Shown piece after piece: positions 31,561 through 39,124 of a stretch of DNA of 39,124 nt. The stretch lies in assembly GCF_011045025.1 (NCBI RefSeq), contig NZ_JAAKZX010000083.1, positions 1 through 39,124 on the forward strand, in the 5' to 3' direction. Each line of letters starts with the position of its first letter. Position 1 is the stretch's first letter. A program made the position numbers and the translations under genes. The DNA is from Streptomyces ureilyticus. Lineage in GTDB: Bacteria > Actinomycetota > Actinomycetes > Streptomycetales > Streptomycetaceae. The notes below the pieces were generated by a model. The model was not told the DNA's origin and ran no database searches. It was given only the letters and a program-made list of their open reading frames with translations.

Positions 31561-31584
31561 GACGATTACTCTGACGATTACTCT
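31561..31584. repeat. 12-base perfect tandem duplication at the rskA stop
   Basis: GACGATTACTCT at 31561-31572 and again at 31573-31584. The second copy contains the rskA stop codon on the minus strand; the first copy lies after it. Slippage here would alter only the 3' untranslated region or add in-frame codons before another stop. Confidence 0.85.
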
Positions 31585-32393
31585 CCGAATCCGACTGATT
31601 TCAGGGCGAGTTGGACAACTGGTGCAGATGTGGGCTGTGGAGAGCCGCCCTGAGGCTCGACGGTGACAGCGAGTGAGGTCGCGTCGGGATTCAAATCCGT
31701 GGCGAGCAGGGGCGTGTCGCCCTCGAACAGGCCCAGGGAGCGCGGTTGGACCTCTGGTCGCATGAGCCACAGTTGGTGAACCCTTCCGTTCGTCGGGTTG
31801 CCGAGGCCCGCTGGGGTGACCACGGCGGCGCGCTCCGAGGCGGACGCGACGACATTGATGCTCTGTCCACCTGAGACGCGTCCCGCACTCGCGGCGGCAT
31901 CAGGAGCCGCGAGAATGTTGGCGATCTCACGTGCCTGGGTCCGCTGCTGGTCGAGCTCGTCCTGGGTGCGGGACGCCTGGACGCCGAACAGCGCGGCCAC
32001 GACGAGCGCCGCGGCGGCCGTGGTGGCGGCGAGCGGGGACAGCAGGCCGTGCAGCCGCGACGGACGCGGCCGTACGGCACGCATCCCGGGCAGCGGCTGC
32101 TGTGCGGCCCGCGGATGCGGCTGCGGACCCTGGGCGGTCTGCCCCGGGGCAGCCTCCTGGGGTGTCGTCCGTACGGCCATGAGCACCCGGTCGCGCATCG
32201 CGACCGGAGGCGGGGCGGCCGTGTTCCACGCGAGGCGGACCGCGTCCTCGCGCAGGAGGCGCACCTCGGCGGCGCAGCTGTCGCAGCGCTTCAAGTGCTT
32301 CTCGAAACGCTGGTACTCGCGGGGATCCAGGGCGTCGAGGGCGTACGGGGCGGCCAGCGAATGCAGTTCGCTGCGCCTGAAGAGGACGGTCAT
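31578..32393 (-). CDS. rskA: Anti-sigma factor, RskA family (271 aa)
   Basis: Membrane anti-sigma factor cognate to SigK. The cytosolic N-terminus carries the zinc-binding motif H33-x3-C37-x2-C40 (E-K-H-L-K-R-C-D-S-C) of ZAS-type anti-sigma factors. A Pro/Gln-rich linker follows, one membrane helix at about 117-139, then an extracytoplasmic RskA domain (Q-L-W-L-M-R-P near residue 210; V-T-V-E-P-Q-G-G). Its ATG overlaps the sigK stop (ATGA), enforcing stoichiometric synthesis. In mycobacteria, RskA is released by regulated intramembrane proteolysis involving Rip1, freeing SigK; the same is likely here. Confidence 0.93.
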   Translation of the reverse strand: MTVLFRRSELHSLAAPYALDALDPREYQRFEKHLKRCDSCAAEVRLLREDAVRLAWNTAAPPPVAMRDRVLMAVRTTPQEAAPGQTAQGPQPHPRAAQQPLPGMRAVRPRPSRLHGLLSPLAATTAAAALVVAALFGVQASRTQDELDQQRTQAREIANILAAPDAAASAGRVSGGQSINVVASASERAAVVTPAGLGNPTNGRVHQLWLMRPEVQPRSLGLFEGDTPLLATDLNPDATSLAVTVEPQGGSPQPTSAPVVQLALKSVGFGE

Positions 32394-32932
32394 ACGGCAC
32401 CTCCCAGGCATTCGCGCAACCGAGTGAGTCCGTCGCGCATGCGCGTCTTGACCGTGCCGAGCGGTAATGAGAGGCGCTCGGCCACTTCACGGTACGTGTA
32501 GCCGTCGTAGTAGGCGAGAGTGACGGACTGGCGTTGCAGTGTGGTGAGCCGGTCCAGGCAGCGGCGTACCCATTCGCGTTCGAGGCCGGCCTCGACCTCC
32601 TCGGCGACCTGGTCGAAGGCGGGCCCGTTGGCGCGCTGTGCCTCGCGCATCTCACGTTCGCCGGCCGCGCGGGCGCTGCGCACCCGGTCGACCGCGCGGC
32701 GGTGCGCGAGGGTGAGGACCCAGGACAGCGCACTGCCTCGGCCGGGGTCGTAGCGGGCGGCGGAGCGCCAGAGTTCGAGGAGCACCTCCTGGGCGACCTC
32801 CTCCGACTGGGCCGGGTCCCGCACCACGCGGCGCACCAGACCGAAGACCGGTCCGGACACCAGTCCGTACAGATCCTCGAAAGCCTTCTGGTCGCCTTTG
32901 GCCACGAGCACCAGAAGTTCGTCCGCCTGCAC
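32390..32932 (-). CDS. sigK: ECF sigma factor, SigK-like (180 aa)
   Basis: ECF RNA polymerase sigma factor. Sigma-2 region: F-E-D-L-Y-G-L-V then E-E-V-A-Q-E-V-L-L-E-L-W-R-S-A-x-R-Y-D-P-x-R-G-S-A-L-S-W-V-L-T-L-A-H-R-R-A-V-D-R-V-R-S, which is ECF19/SigK-like. Sigma-4: L-x-x-x-Q-R-Q-S-V-T-L-A-Y-Y-D-G-Y-T-Y-R-E-V-A and G-T-V-K-T-R-M-R. The start is GTG 32932 with GAGGGGG about 10 bases upstream; codons before it are not sigma-like. It overlaps rskA by four bases. A promoter with SigK-type hexamers lies 50 bases upstream, so it is probably autoregulated and also drives the divergent DUF4331 operon. Confidence 0.93.
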   Translation of the reverse strand: MQADELLVLVAKGDQKAFEDLYGLVSGPVFGLVRRVVRDPAQSEEVAQEVLLELWRSAARYDPGRGSALSWVLTLAHRRAVDRVRSARAAGEREMREAQRANGPAFDQVAEEVEAGLEREWVRRCLDRLTTLQRQSVTLAYYDGYTYREVAERLSLPLGTVKTRMRDGLTRLRECLGGAV

Positions 32933-32956
32933 CCGTAACCCCCTCTCCCGGCCGCG

Positions 32957-32974
32957 TGTCGGCCTGTGCCGACA
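32957..32974. promoter_or_regulatory. Short inverted repeat in the sigK leader
   Basis: TGTCGGC-CTGT-GCCGACA, perfect 7-4-7, between the proposed sigK -10 element and the GTG, about 25 bases upstream of the start. It could be a leader hairpin controlling translation or a second regulator's site. Confidence 0.45.
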
Positions 32975-32981
32975 GTCAAGC

Positions 32982-33008
32982 ATTCGGCGCGGTCGCCCGT
33001 TCGGATGG
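32982..33008 (-). promoter_or_regulatory. SigK-type promoter of sigK-rskA
   Basis: On the minus strand CCATCC (33008-33003), a 15-base spacer and CCGAAT (32987-32982), 50 bases before the sigK GTG. The hexamers equal those known for mycobacterial SigK promoters (CCATCC/CCGAAT; the mycobacterial spacer is slightly longer). The divergent DUF4331 promoter is the same type, and most bases of the spacer are also shared. Confidence 0.8.
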
Positions 33009-33051
33009 GTCCGCAGATCAACTCGTCGAAAAACTCGAGTGAAACTCAAAC

Positions 33052-33078
33052 CAATCCGCCCGCCCGACGGCGCCGAAT
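33052..33078 (+). promoter_or_regulatory. SigK-type promoter of the DUF4331 operon
   Basis: CAATCC (33052-33057), 15-base spacer, CCGAAT (33073-33078), on the plus strand, 114 bases before the DUF4331 ATG. It differs by one base in the -35 from the sigK promoter and shares CGACNGCGCCGAATG at the downstream half. The 5' leader of about 105 bases holds no other gene. Confidence 0.78.
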
Positions 33079-33191
33079 GGCGTGTGTCAGGCAAGAAAAC
33101 ACGCGGCAAGAGCGCAAGGCCGACCGGACAGGGCCCGTCCGTCGTCCCTCGCCATCACCGCCGGAACGCAGCTTGTAAGAGGACGGACGGC

Positions 33192-34751
33192 ATGACACCT
33201 AACACCCGCAGGATCGTGGGACGCAGGGGCCTCGCGACCCTCGTCTGTGGTGCGCTGGCTACCGGATCGCTAGCAGCCGCAGGCGTGACCGCGCTCGCGC
33301 CTCAGGAGGCGAGCGCCTCCAGCCACCGGGAGGCCCCGCTGATCTCGGGGACACCGCAGTTCGACAACACGGACCTGTACGCGTTCGTGAGCCCGGACGC
33401 CCCGGACACGACGACGATCGTGGCCAACGTGATCCCCTTCGAGGAGCCGGCGGGCGGACCGAACTTCTACACGTTCGCCGAGGACGCCCAGTACGACATC
33501 CACATCGACAAGGACGGGGACGCGCAGGGCGATCTGCTGTTCCGGTACACGTTCGACACGCACGTCAAGAACGACAAGAGCTTCCTGTACAACACGGGGC
33601 CGGTCGAGAGCCTGGACGACCCCGACCTCAACATCACGCAGACCTACGACCTCCAGCTGCTGCAGCTGAAGGACCAGAAGGCCGTGAAGCGGACGTACGT
33701 CGCGGACGACGTGCCGGTCGCACCGTCGAACGTCGGCAAGGCGTCGATGCCGGACTACGCCAAGCTGCGGGATCAGGCGGTCAAGGAGCTCGGGTCGTAC
33801 GAGGCCAAGACGTTCGCGGGTCAGGCGGACGATCCGTTCTTCGCGGACCTGCGGGTCTTCGACCTGCTGTACGGCGGGAACCTGTCGGAGGTCGGCAACG
33901 ACACCCTCAAGGAATACAACGTCAACTCCATCGCCCTGCAGCTGCCGAACGACTTCATCCAGGAGTCGGCGAAGCAGCCGGTCGTCGGGATCTGGGCGAC
34001 GACGAACCGCAAGGGCGCGGACGGGAAATTCAGGCAGGTCTCGCGGCTCGGTAGCCCGCTGGTGAACGAGGTCGTCAACCCGATCAAGGACAAGGACACG
34101 TTCAACGCGTCCGCGCCGTGGGACGACGCCCAGTTCCTGAAGAACGTGACGGAACCGGAGCTGCCGAAGCTCATCGAGGCGATCTACAAGATTCCCGCGC
34201 CGGACGAGCCCAGGAACGACCTCGTGGACGTCTTCCTGAAGGGCGTACCCGACCTCAACCAGCCGCCGCACGTACGGCCTTCGGAGATGCTGCGGCTCAA
34301 CACCTCGATCGAGCCGGCGGCCAAGCCGAAGCGGCTCGGTGTGCTGGACGGCGACAACGCGGGCTTCCCGAACGGGCGCCGGCTCACCGATGACGTGATC
34401 GACGCCTCGCTTCAGGTCGTCGAGGGTGAACTGCTCGGCGAGAAGAACGACTTGAGCGACGCGGTCAACAAGAACGACAAGGAATTCGAGAAGTCCTTCC
34501 CGTTCGTCGCTCTGCCGACGGAGGGTTCGCGCGGTCCGCTGGCCAAGGGCACGGACGGCACGAAGGGTGACGTACGCAACCAGCTCGGCGACGCGCTGAC
34601 GCCGGCGGGCACGAGCGGCAGCAACATCGGCGGCATGGACGACACCACGCTGATCGCCGTGTCGGCGGTGTCGGGCGCGGCCGGCTTCCTGCTGATCGGC
34701 ACGGGTCTGATGTGGTGGCGCAGCCGGCGGCGGATTCGCGGCTACTACTAA
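33192..34751 (+). CDS. Secreted, membrane-anchored DUF4331 protein (519 aa)
   Basis: DUF4331 family, function unknown. Basic N-terminus, hydrophobic signal helix (about 14-35) and A-S-A near 40-42 give an export signal; the mature protein starts with the family hallmark S-S-H-R-E-A-P-L-I-S-G-T-P (43-55) and F-D-N-T-D-L-Y-A-F-V-S. A C-terminal helix (about 489-511) and a basic tail W-W-R-S-R-R-R anchor it, so it probably faces outside. AGAGGA precedes ATG 33192. It is the first gene of the operon with the TPR protein (97 bases later) and NicO transporter. A strong hairpin (34762-34805) after it may reduce downstream expression. Confidence 0.92.
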   Translation: MTPNTRRIVGRRGLATLVCGALATGSLAAAGVTALAPQEASASSHREAPLISGTPQFDNTDLYAFVSPDAPDTTTIVANVIPFEEPAGGPNFYTFAEDAQYDIHIDKDGDAQGDLLFRYTFDTHVKNDKSFLYNTGPVESLDDPDLNITQTYDLQLLQLKDQKAVKRTYVADDVPVAPSNVGKASMPDYAKLRDQAVKELGSYEAKTFAGQADDPFFADLRVFDLLYGGNLSEVGNDTLKEYNVNSIALQLPNDFIQESAKQPVVGIWATTNRKGADGKFRQVSRLGSPLVNEVVNPIKDKDTFNASAPWDDAQFLKNVTEPELPKLIEAIYKIPAPDEPRNDLVDVFLKGVPDLNQPPHVRPSEMLRLNTSIEPAAKPKRLGVLDGDNAGFPNGRRLTDDVIDASLQVVEGELLGEKNDLSDAVNKNDKEFEKSFPFVALPTEGSRGPLAKGTDGTKGDVRNQLGDALTPAGTSGSNIGGMDDTTLIAVSAVSGAAGFLLIGTGLMWWRSRRRIRGYY

Positions 34752-34761
34752 CCCACAAACT

Positions 34762-34805
34762 GGCGCGGCCCGTAATCACCCGTCCCCCACGGCGCGGGCC
34801 GCGCC
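34762..34805. promoter_or_regulatory. Intra-operon hairpin between DUF4331 and TPR genes
   Basis: GGCGCGGCCCG (34762-34772) and CGGGCCGCGCC (34795-34805), perfect 11-base arms, 22-base loop. It follows the DUF4331 stop by 10 bases. A terminator or attenuator would leave the TPR and transporter genes at lower level than DUF4331; mRNA stabilisation is the alternative. Confidence 0.6.
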
Positions 34806-34848
34806 TTCACTTCGCACCACCGCACCTTCGGAAGATCGAGGAGAGGGC

Positions 34849-36336
34849 ATGTCCCCGCGCGAGAACGAGGACGGCGCCGCCGAGGCCGAGCAGCAGACGG
34901 CTCATACGGACGCCGCCGCGCCCACCGAGGGCGAGGACACGCCCCAAGCCACGGAGCCCAGGCCGGACTCCGCCCCGGGCCGCCCCGAGGCGGCGCCGGA
35001 ATCGCGGCGGGCTCGGATGGTGCGGCTGGCCGCTTGTGCTGTTGCCCTCGCCGTGGCGATGACCGCGGGGGCCGTGGTGATGGGGTCCCGGGATGACGGT
35101 GGCGTGAGGGCTGTGGCCTCCGTTCCCGGGACCGCGCCCGAGCTGCTGGCCGGGGGCAATCTCAACGAGAGCATCTCCGCGCTTCAGGGGCATCTGAAGG
35201 CGCAGCCCAAGGACTTCAGCGGGTGGGCCACGCTCGGTGTCGCGTACGTCGAGCAGGCGCGCACCAACGGCGACCCGTCGCGTTATCCGCAGGCACAGCG
35301 TGCGCTGGACCGGTCGCTGAAGCTGAAACCCGACAACGACCCGGCGCTCGCCGGCCGGGCGGCGCTGGCCGCCGCGCGGCACGACTTCCCCGGGGCGCTG
35401 CGGTACGCGGAGGACGCGCTGGAGGAGAACCCGTACAACGAGCGGGCGTTGTCCTCGCGGATCGACGCCCTGGTCGAACTCGGCCGCTACGACGAGGCGT
35501 TGAAGGCCTCCGACGAGGCCGACGCCCGTCGCCCCGGCATCCCCGTCTTCACGCGGTACGCCTACGTACGCGAGCTGCGCGGCGACGTACCCACCGCGCG
35601 GCGCGTCCTGGAGCAGGCGCTCAGCAGCGCCACCGCCCCCGGAGACGTGGCGTACGTGGCGACCTCGCTCGGGCAGCTCGCCTGGCGCGAGGGCGAGTAC
35701 GCGACCGCGCTGACGCACTACGCGCGGGCGCTGCGAGCAGACCGCACCTACCTCCCGGCCCTGGAAGGCCGCGCCCGCGCCCAGGCCGCGAACGGCGACC
35801 AGGCGGCGGCGATCCGCGGCATGGAGGAGGTCGTGGCCGGCTTTCCGCTGCCCGGCCCGCTGGTCGCGCTCGGCGAGTTGTACGAGGCCCGCGACGCCGA
35901 AGGCGACAAGGCGAAGGCCCGCGACCAGTACGCCCTGGTCGACGCGTGGACCGCGCTGGCCCGCGCGAACGGCGTCAACGCCGACCTCGACACGGCCCTC
36001 GCGGCGGCCGACCACGGCGACCGCAAGTCCGCGCTGCGCGCCGCACGGGCTGAGTGGGACCGCCGCGAGACCGTGCACACCGCGGACGCCCTCGCCTGGG
36101 CCCTGCACGTCAACGGCCGCGACGAGGAAGCCCTCCGCTACGCCCGCCGCGCCACGGCCACCGGCTACCGCGACGCGACCTTCCTCTACCACCGCGGCAT
36201 GATCGAACACGCCAACGGCAACGAGAAGGAGGCCCGCGACAACCTGTCGGCGGCACTCGAACTCAACCCGGGCTTCTCCCCGGTGGGCGCCAAAGCGGCC
36301 CGTACGGCCCTGAAGGAACTGGGCGGTGCCAAGTGA
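34849..36336 (+). CDS. TPR-repeat membrane protein (495 aa)
   Basis: An acidic, Pro/Glu-rich N-terminus of about 55 residues precedes one membrane helix (57-78), placing the rest outside the cytoplasm. The remainder is a tetratricopeptide-repeat array: G-W-A-T-L-G-V-A-Y-V-E-Q-A, A-L-D-R-S-L-K-L-K-P-D-N-D-P-A-L, A-L-E-E-N-P-Y-N-E-R-A-L, A-L-R-A-D-R-T-Y-L-P-A-L-E-G-R-A, ending L-E-L-N-P-G-F-S-P. TPRs are protein-interaction scaffolds, so it may bind DUF4331 or the transporter. GAGGAGAGG precedes the ATG. Its stop overlaps the transporter GTG (GTGA). Confidence 0.9.
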   Translation: MSPRENEDGAAEAEQQTAHTDAAAPTEGEDTPQATEPRPDSAPGRPEAAPESRRARMVRLAACAVALAVAMTAGAVVMGSRDDGGVRAVASVPGTAPELLAGGNLNESISALQGHLKAQPKDFSGWATLGVAYVEQARTNGDPSRYPQAQRALDRSLKLKPDNDPALAGRAALAAARHDFPGALRYAEDALEENPYNERALSSRIDALVELGRYDEALKASDEADARRPGIPVFTRYAYVRELRGDVPTARRVLEQALSSATAPGDVAYVATSLGQLAWREGEYATALTHYARALRADRTYLPALEGRARAQAANGDQAAAIRGMEEVVAGFPLPGPLVALGELYEARDAEGDKAKARDQYALVDAWTALARANGVNADLDTALAAADHGDRKSALRAARAEWDRRETVHTADALAWALHVNGRDEEALRYARRATATGYRDATFLYHRGMIEHANGNEKEARDNLSAALELNPGFSPVGAKAARTALKELGGAK

Positions 36337-38177
36337 GCACAGCTTCCGCAGGCCTGAAGAGCCGGAACTCCCCGACCCGTCGCCGGTTCGCCGCCTGCGT
36401 GGCCGTTCTCATGGGCACGCTCGCTCTGCTGCTCGTCCCCGCGGGGACCGCTGCCGCGCACCCGCTCGGGAACTTCACCGTCAACCGGTACGACGGACTC
36501 GTCATCGGTCCCGAGAAGCTGCGGATCGATCACGTGGAGGACCTCGCGGAGATCCCGGCGACCCAGGCCAAGCCCCGGATCAAGGAGGCGGGCAAGGCGA
36601 GTTGGGCCCGGGAGCGGTGCGCGACGGCGGCCGGCAAGAGCCGGGTGACCGTGGACGGGCGTGAGGTCGCGCTGAACGCCGGCGAGAGCCGCGTACAGGT
36701 ACGGCCCGGGCAGGCCGGGCTCGATACGCTCCGGGTGGAGTGCCGCTGGACGGCGCCGCTGCCGGAGGGCGAGTTCTCGCTCGGCTTTCGCGCCTCCGTT
36801 GACAACGGACCCGGCTGGCGCGAGGTCACCGCGCGCGGCGACCGGATGACCCTCGCCTCCTCGGACGTCCCCACGAAGTCCGTGTCCCGCGAACTGACCA
36901 GCTATCCCGAGGAGTTGCTGCAGTCCCCGGAGGACACGGCGACCGCGTCGTTGACGGTCCGCCCCGGCGGGCCCGCCCTCGCCGAGGAGAACGCCGACGC
37001 CCCCGCCTCCTCCATACTTCCGCGCGGCGCCGACCGGTTCACCCGCGCCCTGGACGATCTGGTGGCCCGCCACGACCTGAGTACGGGCTTCGCGGCGCTG
37101 GCCCTGGTCATCGCGGTGGGCCTGGGTGCCATGCACGCGCTCGCGCCCGGTCACGGCAAGACGCTGATGGCCGCGACGGCGGCAGCCCGCGGCGGCCGGG
37201 CCGGCCTGCGCGACGTCCTGCCCCTGGCCGCCTCGGTGACGGTCACCCACACCCTGGGCGTGGTCGCGCTCGGCCTGCTGGTCACGGCCGGCTCGGCGGC
37301 GGCACCCTCGGTGGTGACGTGGCTGGGCATCGCGAGCGGCGTCCTGGTGATGGCGGCGGGCCTGACGCTCGTACGCAAGGCCTGGCGCGCCCGGGCCCAC
37401 CGGCACGAGCACCCGCCCGCACCCGACCATGAGCACAGCCATGGGCACGAAGACGGCCACAGCCACGCTCACGGGCATGCGCACGGCCACACCCACGACC
37501 ACGATCACCAACCTGGGCACACGCACGAGCACGGCGACGCCCACGAACACGCTGAGCGTCACGAGCGCCCTCTCATACTCGCCCACGCCCATGCGGCGGA
37601 CGGCGAGGCCCGCAGCTCCGCTCCCGGCCAAGCCTCAGCGCTCCTGGAAGCCCCCGCCCGCACTGAACCCCACCCGACCGGCCACCACCACGAGCACACC
37701 GACCAGCACGATCACTCGCACGCGCACGGCCACACCCACGGGCACAAGCACAGCCACGGCCATAAGCGCACCCACGCCGGAGCCGCCCACACGCACACCC
37801 ACGGCGGCTTCACCCACACCCACGAGATCGCGCCCACCGTGCGCGGCACGATCCTGCTCGGCTTCGCGGGCGGGCTGGTGCCCAGCCCCTCCGCCGTCGT
37901 CGTCCTGGTGGGCGCCGCCGCGCTCGGCAAGGCCTGGTTCGGTTTCCTGCTCGTCCTCGCGTACGGCGTCGGGCTCGCCCTGACGCTGACGGCAGCCGGA
38001 GTCGCCGTGGTCAAGCTGGGCAGCGGGGTCAGCCGCCTGCTGGAGAACGGCCCCCGCTGGACCGGCGGTCCGGTCGCCACCCTGGTGCGCAGGAACATCG
38101 CCCTCGGCTCCGCGTTCGTCGTCGTGGCCCTTGGGGCTGGATTGGTGCTCCAGGGGGCGGCAACCGCGCTCGGTTGA
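36333..38177 (+). CDS. NicO-family nickel/cobalt transporter with periplasmic N-domain and His-rich loop (614 aa)
   Basis: The N-terminus is a signal peptide (about 1-42) leading to H-P-L-G-N-F-T-V-N-R-Y, typical of large NicO/HoxN-related transporters, then an extracytoplasmic domain to about residue 245. The membrane part starts with H268-A-L-A-P-G-H-G-K276, the diagnostic H-A-x-x-P-G-H-G-K motif of the RcnA/NicO group. A long loop with about 45 histidines (around 356-497) follows, then further helices (G-F-A-G-G-L-V-P-S-P-S-A-V-V-V-L). GTG 36333 overlaps the TPR stop codon. RcnA-type members export Ni/Co, NiCoT types import; direction here is not decidable from sequence. Confidence 0.9.
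   Translation: MSTASAGLKSRNSPTRRRFAACVAVLMGTLALLLVPAGTAAAHPLGNFTVNRYDGLVIGPEKLRIDHVEDLAEIPATQAKPRIKEAGKASWARERCATAAGKSRVTVDGREVALNAGESRVQVRPGQAGLDTLRVECRWTAPLPEGEFSLGFRASVDNGPGWREVTARGDRMTLASSDVPTKSVSRELTSYPEELLQSPEDTATASLTVRPGGPALAEENADAPASSILPRGADRFTRALDDLVARHDLSTGFAALALVIAVGLGAMHALAPGHGKTLMAATAAARGGRAGLRDVLPLAASVTVTHTLGVVALGLLVTAGSAAAPSVVTWLGIASGVLVMAAGLTLVRKAWRARAHRHEHPPAPDHEHSHGHEDGHSHAHGHAHGHTHDHDHQPGHTHEHGDAHEHAERHERPLILAHAHAADGEARSSAPGQASALLEAPARTEPHPTGHHHEHTDQHDHSHAHGHTHGHKHSHGHKRTHAGAAHTHTHGGFTHTHEIAPTVRGTILLGFAGGLVPSPSAVVVLVGAAALGKAWFGFLLVLAYGVGLALTLTAAGVAVVKLGSGVSRLLENGPRWTGGPVATLVRRNIALGSAFVVVALGAGLVLQGAATALG
37398..37823 (+). repeat. Histidine-rich low-complexity loop region
   Basis: About 142 codons with about 45 His, mostly as His-Gly, His-Ala, His-Thr, His-Glu dipeptides, in two clusters separated by a His-poor Ala/Arg-rich segment of about 25 codons. 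In-frame CAC triplets make it a low-complexity tract prone to length variation. Suggests high-capacity metal binding. Confidence 0.85.
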
Positions 38178-38221
38178 GCTACTTTTGTTCAGAATGGTGC
38201 GGTTGCGAATGGGGGACGTCC

Positions 38222-39124
38222 GTGTCGGAAGAGGCACGCAGTGAACGGGTGATCGCGGGGCGTTACCGTCTGCTGTCCCCGCTCGGCGAGGGCGGCATGG
38301 GGACCGTCTGGCGCGCCCGCGACGAGGTGCTGCACCGCGAGGTCGCCGTCAAGGAGGTACGCGCCCCGGCCGGGCTGCCCACTCCCGAGGTGGAGCGGAT
38401 GTACGCGCGCCTGGAGCGCGAGGCCTGGGCCGCGGCCCGGGTGGCGCACCGGAACGTGGTGACGGTGTACGACGTGGCCATGGAGGAGGGCCGCCCCTGG
38501 ATCGTGATGGAGCTGGTCCGCGGCATCTCTCTTTACGATCTCCTGGACGCCGAAGGCCCGTTGGCGCCGCAGCGCACCGCGCACATCGGCGCCGAGGTGC
38601 TGGCCGCGCTGCGTGCCGCGCACGAGGCCGGAGTGCTGCACCGCGACGTGAAGCCCGGCAACGTACTGATGTCGAACGACGACCGGATCATCCTCACCGA
38701 CTTCGGCATCGCGATGGTCGAGGGCAGCTCCGCGCTCACGATGACGGGCGAGGTGATCGGCTCGCCGGAGTTCCTGGCTCCGGAGCGGGCGCTGGGGCGC
38801 ACGCCGGGTCCCGAGTCCGACCTGTGGTCGCTGGGCGTGATGCTGTACGCGGCGGTCGAGGGCAACTCGCCGTTCCGCCAGGACACCCCGCTCAGCACCC
38901 TGCGCGCGGTCGTCGACGAGGAGCTGCCGCCGCCGCGCCGTGCGGGCCCGCTGACCCCGGTCATCGAGGGCCTGTTGCGCAAGGATCCGGCCGAACGGCT
39001 CTCGGGCGAGGCCGCCGAGGAGGACCTGCGCCTGATCGCGGCGGGCGGCACGCCTCGTACGACAGCGGCCGCCTACGCGCCGACCGTCGCGGCCCTCCCC
39101 CAGCCGACCCGGCCCGCACCACAC
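38222..39124 (+). CDS. Serine/threonine protein kinase, Hanks type (partial, runs off the right edge)
   Basis: The first 301 codons of a eukaryotic-type kinase. Gly-rich loop L-G-E-G-G-M-G-T-V-W (21-30), lysine K44 in V-A-V-K-E, catalytic loop H140-R-D142-V-K-P-G-N, D160-F-G162, A186-P-E188 and D-L-W-S-L-G-V-M. All catalytic residues are intact, so it is active in principle. GTG 38222 follows GGGGGA; it begins 44 bases after the transporter stop. The segment from about 275 on is Ala/Thr/Pro-rich, the juxtamembrane linker expected before a membrane helix or sensor domain outside the window. Confidence 0.93.
   Translation, partial: MSEEARSERVIAGRYRLLSPLGEGGMGTVWRARDEVLHREVAVKEVRAPAGLPTPEVERMYARLEREAWAAARVAHRNVVTVYDVAMEEGRPWIVMELVRGISLYDLLDAEGPLAPQRTAHIGAEVLAALRAAHEAGVLHRDVKPGNVLMSNDDRIILTDFGIAMVEGSSALTMTGEVIGSPEFLAPERALGRTPGPESDLWSLGVMLYAAVEGNSPFRQDTPLSTLRAVVDEELPPPRRAGPLTPVIEGLLRKDPAERLSGEAAEEDLRLIAAGGTPRTTAAAYAPTVAALPQPTRPAPH

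Noticed and set aside
33165..33190. A closer ECF promoter just before the DUF4331 start codon (CCGGAACGCAG region)
   Set aside because: The GGAAC-like string is only about 25 bases from the ATG and lacks a matching -10; the CAATCC-N15-CCGAAT pair upstream is much better.
38189..39124. Long open frame on the minus strand at the right edge
   Set aside because: The plus strand carries a complete kinase catalytic domain in the same interval (HRD, DFG, APE), so the minus frame is a shadow.
1..39124. tRNA, rRNA, integrase, transposase or att duplication
   Set aside because: No cloverleaf-like arms, rRNA motifs, transposase domains or flanking direct repeats were seen by eye; a covariance-model search was not possible.

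Overview
High G+C with strong third-position G/C bias, frequent GTG starts and gene content (ECF sigma/RskA, SoxR with a C-x2-C-x-C-x5-C cluster, DrrAB-type ABC exporter, NamZ muramidase, many TetR regulators, a Hanks-type kinase) point to a Streptomyces-type actinomycete chromosome. The combination of soxR, a CitMHS transporter and homogentisate dioxygenase looks like ordinary Streptomyces chromosome. No tRNA, rRNA, insertion sequence, phage gene or CRISPR array was found.

Layout. 190-7457: a KsdD-like flavoprotein, two DUF202 membrane proteins, then a fatty/hydroxy-acid catabolic cluster (kinase-like APH protein, acyl-CoA dehydrogenase, TetR, remnant of an acyl-CoA synthetase, SDR) whose divergent promoters share one TetR-type operator; a zinc-ribbon protein follows. 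7743-12740: secreted penicillin-acylase-family hydrolase, exo-muramidase NamZ and a TetR. 12796-18370: ArsR + EamA exporter, an MHS-type MFS carrier with the same TetR operator as the catabolic cluster, a YiaA-like membrane protein behind a 28-bp palindrome, TetR + MaoC hydratase sharing a second operator, and SoxR. 18417-24943: MFS protein with an acidic 18-bp minisatellite tail, CitMHS citrate carrier, a molybdopterin oxidoreductase, and a lipoprotein/TetR pair. 25143-31080: homogentisate dioxygenase with a GntR regulator, an orphan type-ISP restriction specificity-like protein, and a TetR/ABC exporter with two mirrored operators.

31181-38177 is the most interesting part: sigK-rskA diverges from an operon of a secreted DUF4331 protein, a membrane-anchored TPR protein and a NicO-family Ni/Co transporter with a loop holding about 45 histidines. 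Both divergent promoters carry the same motif (C[C/A]ATCC-N15-CCGAAT), closely resembling the mycobacterial SigK promoter, so sigK-rskA and the transporter operon probably form one envelope/metal regulon. A Ser/Thr protein kinase runs off the right edge.

All functions are read by eye from the sequence; no database search was run. Start codons were chosen from ribosome-binding sites, overlaps and family length.
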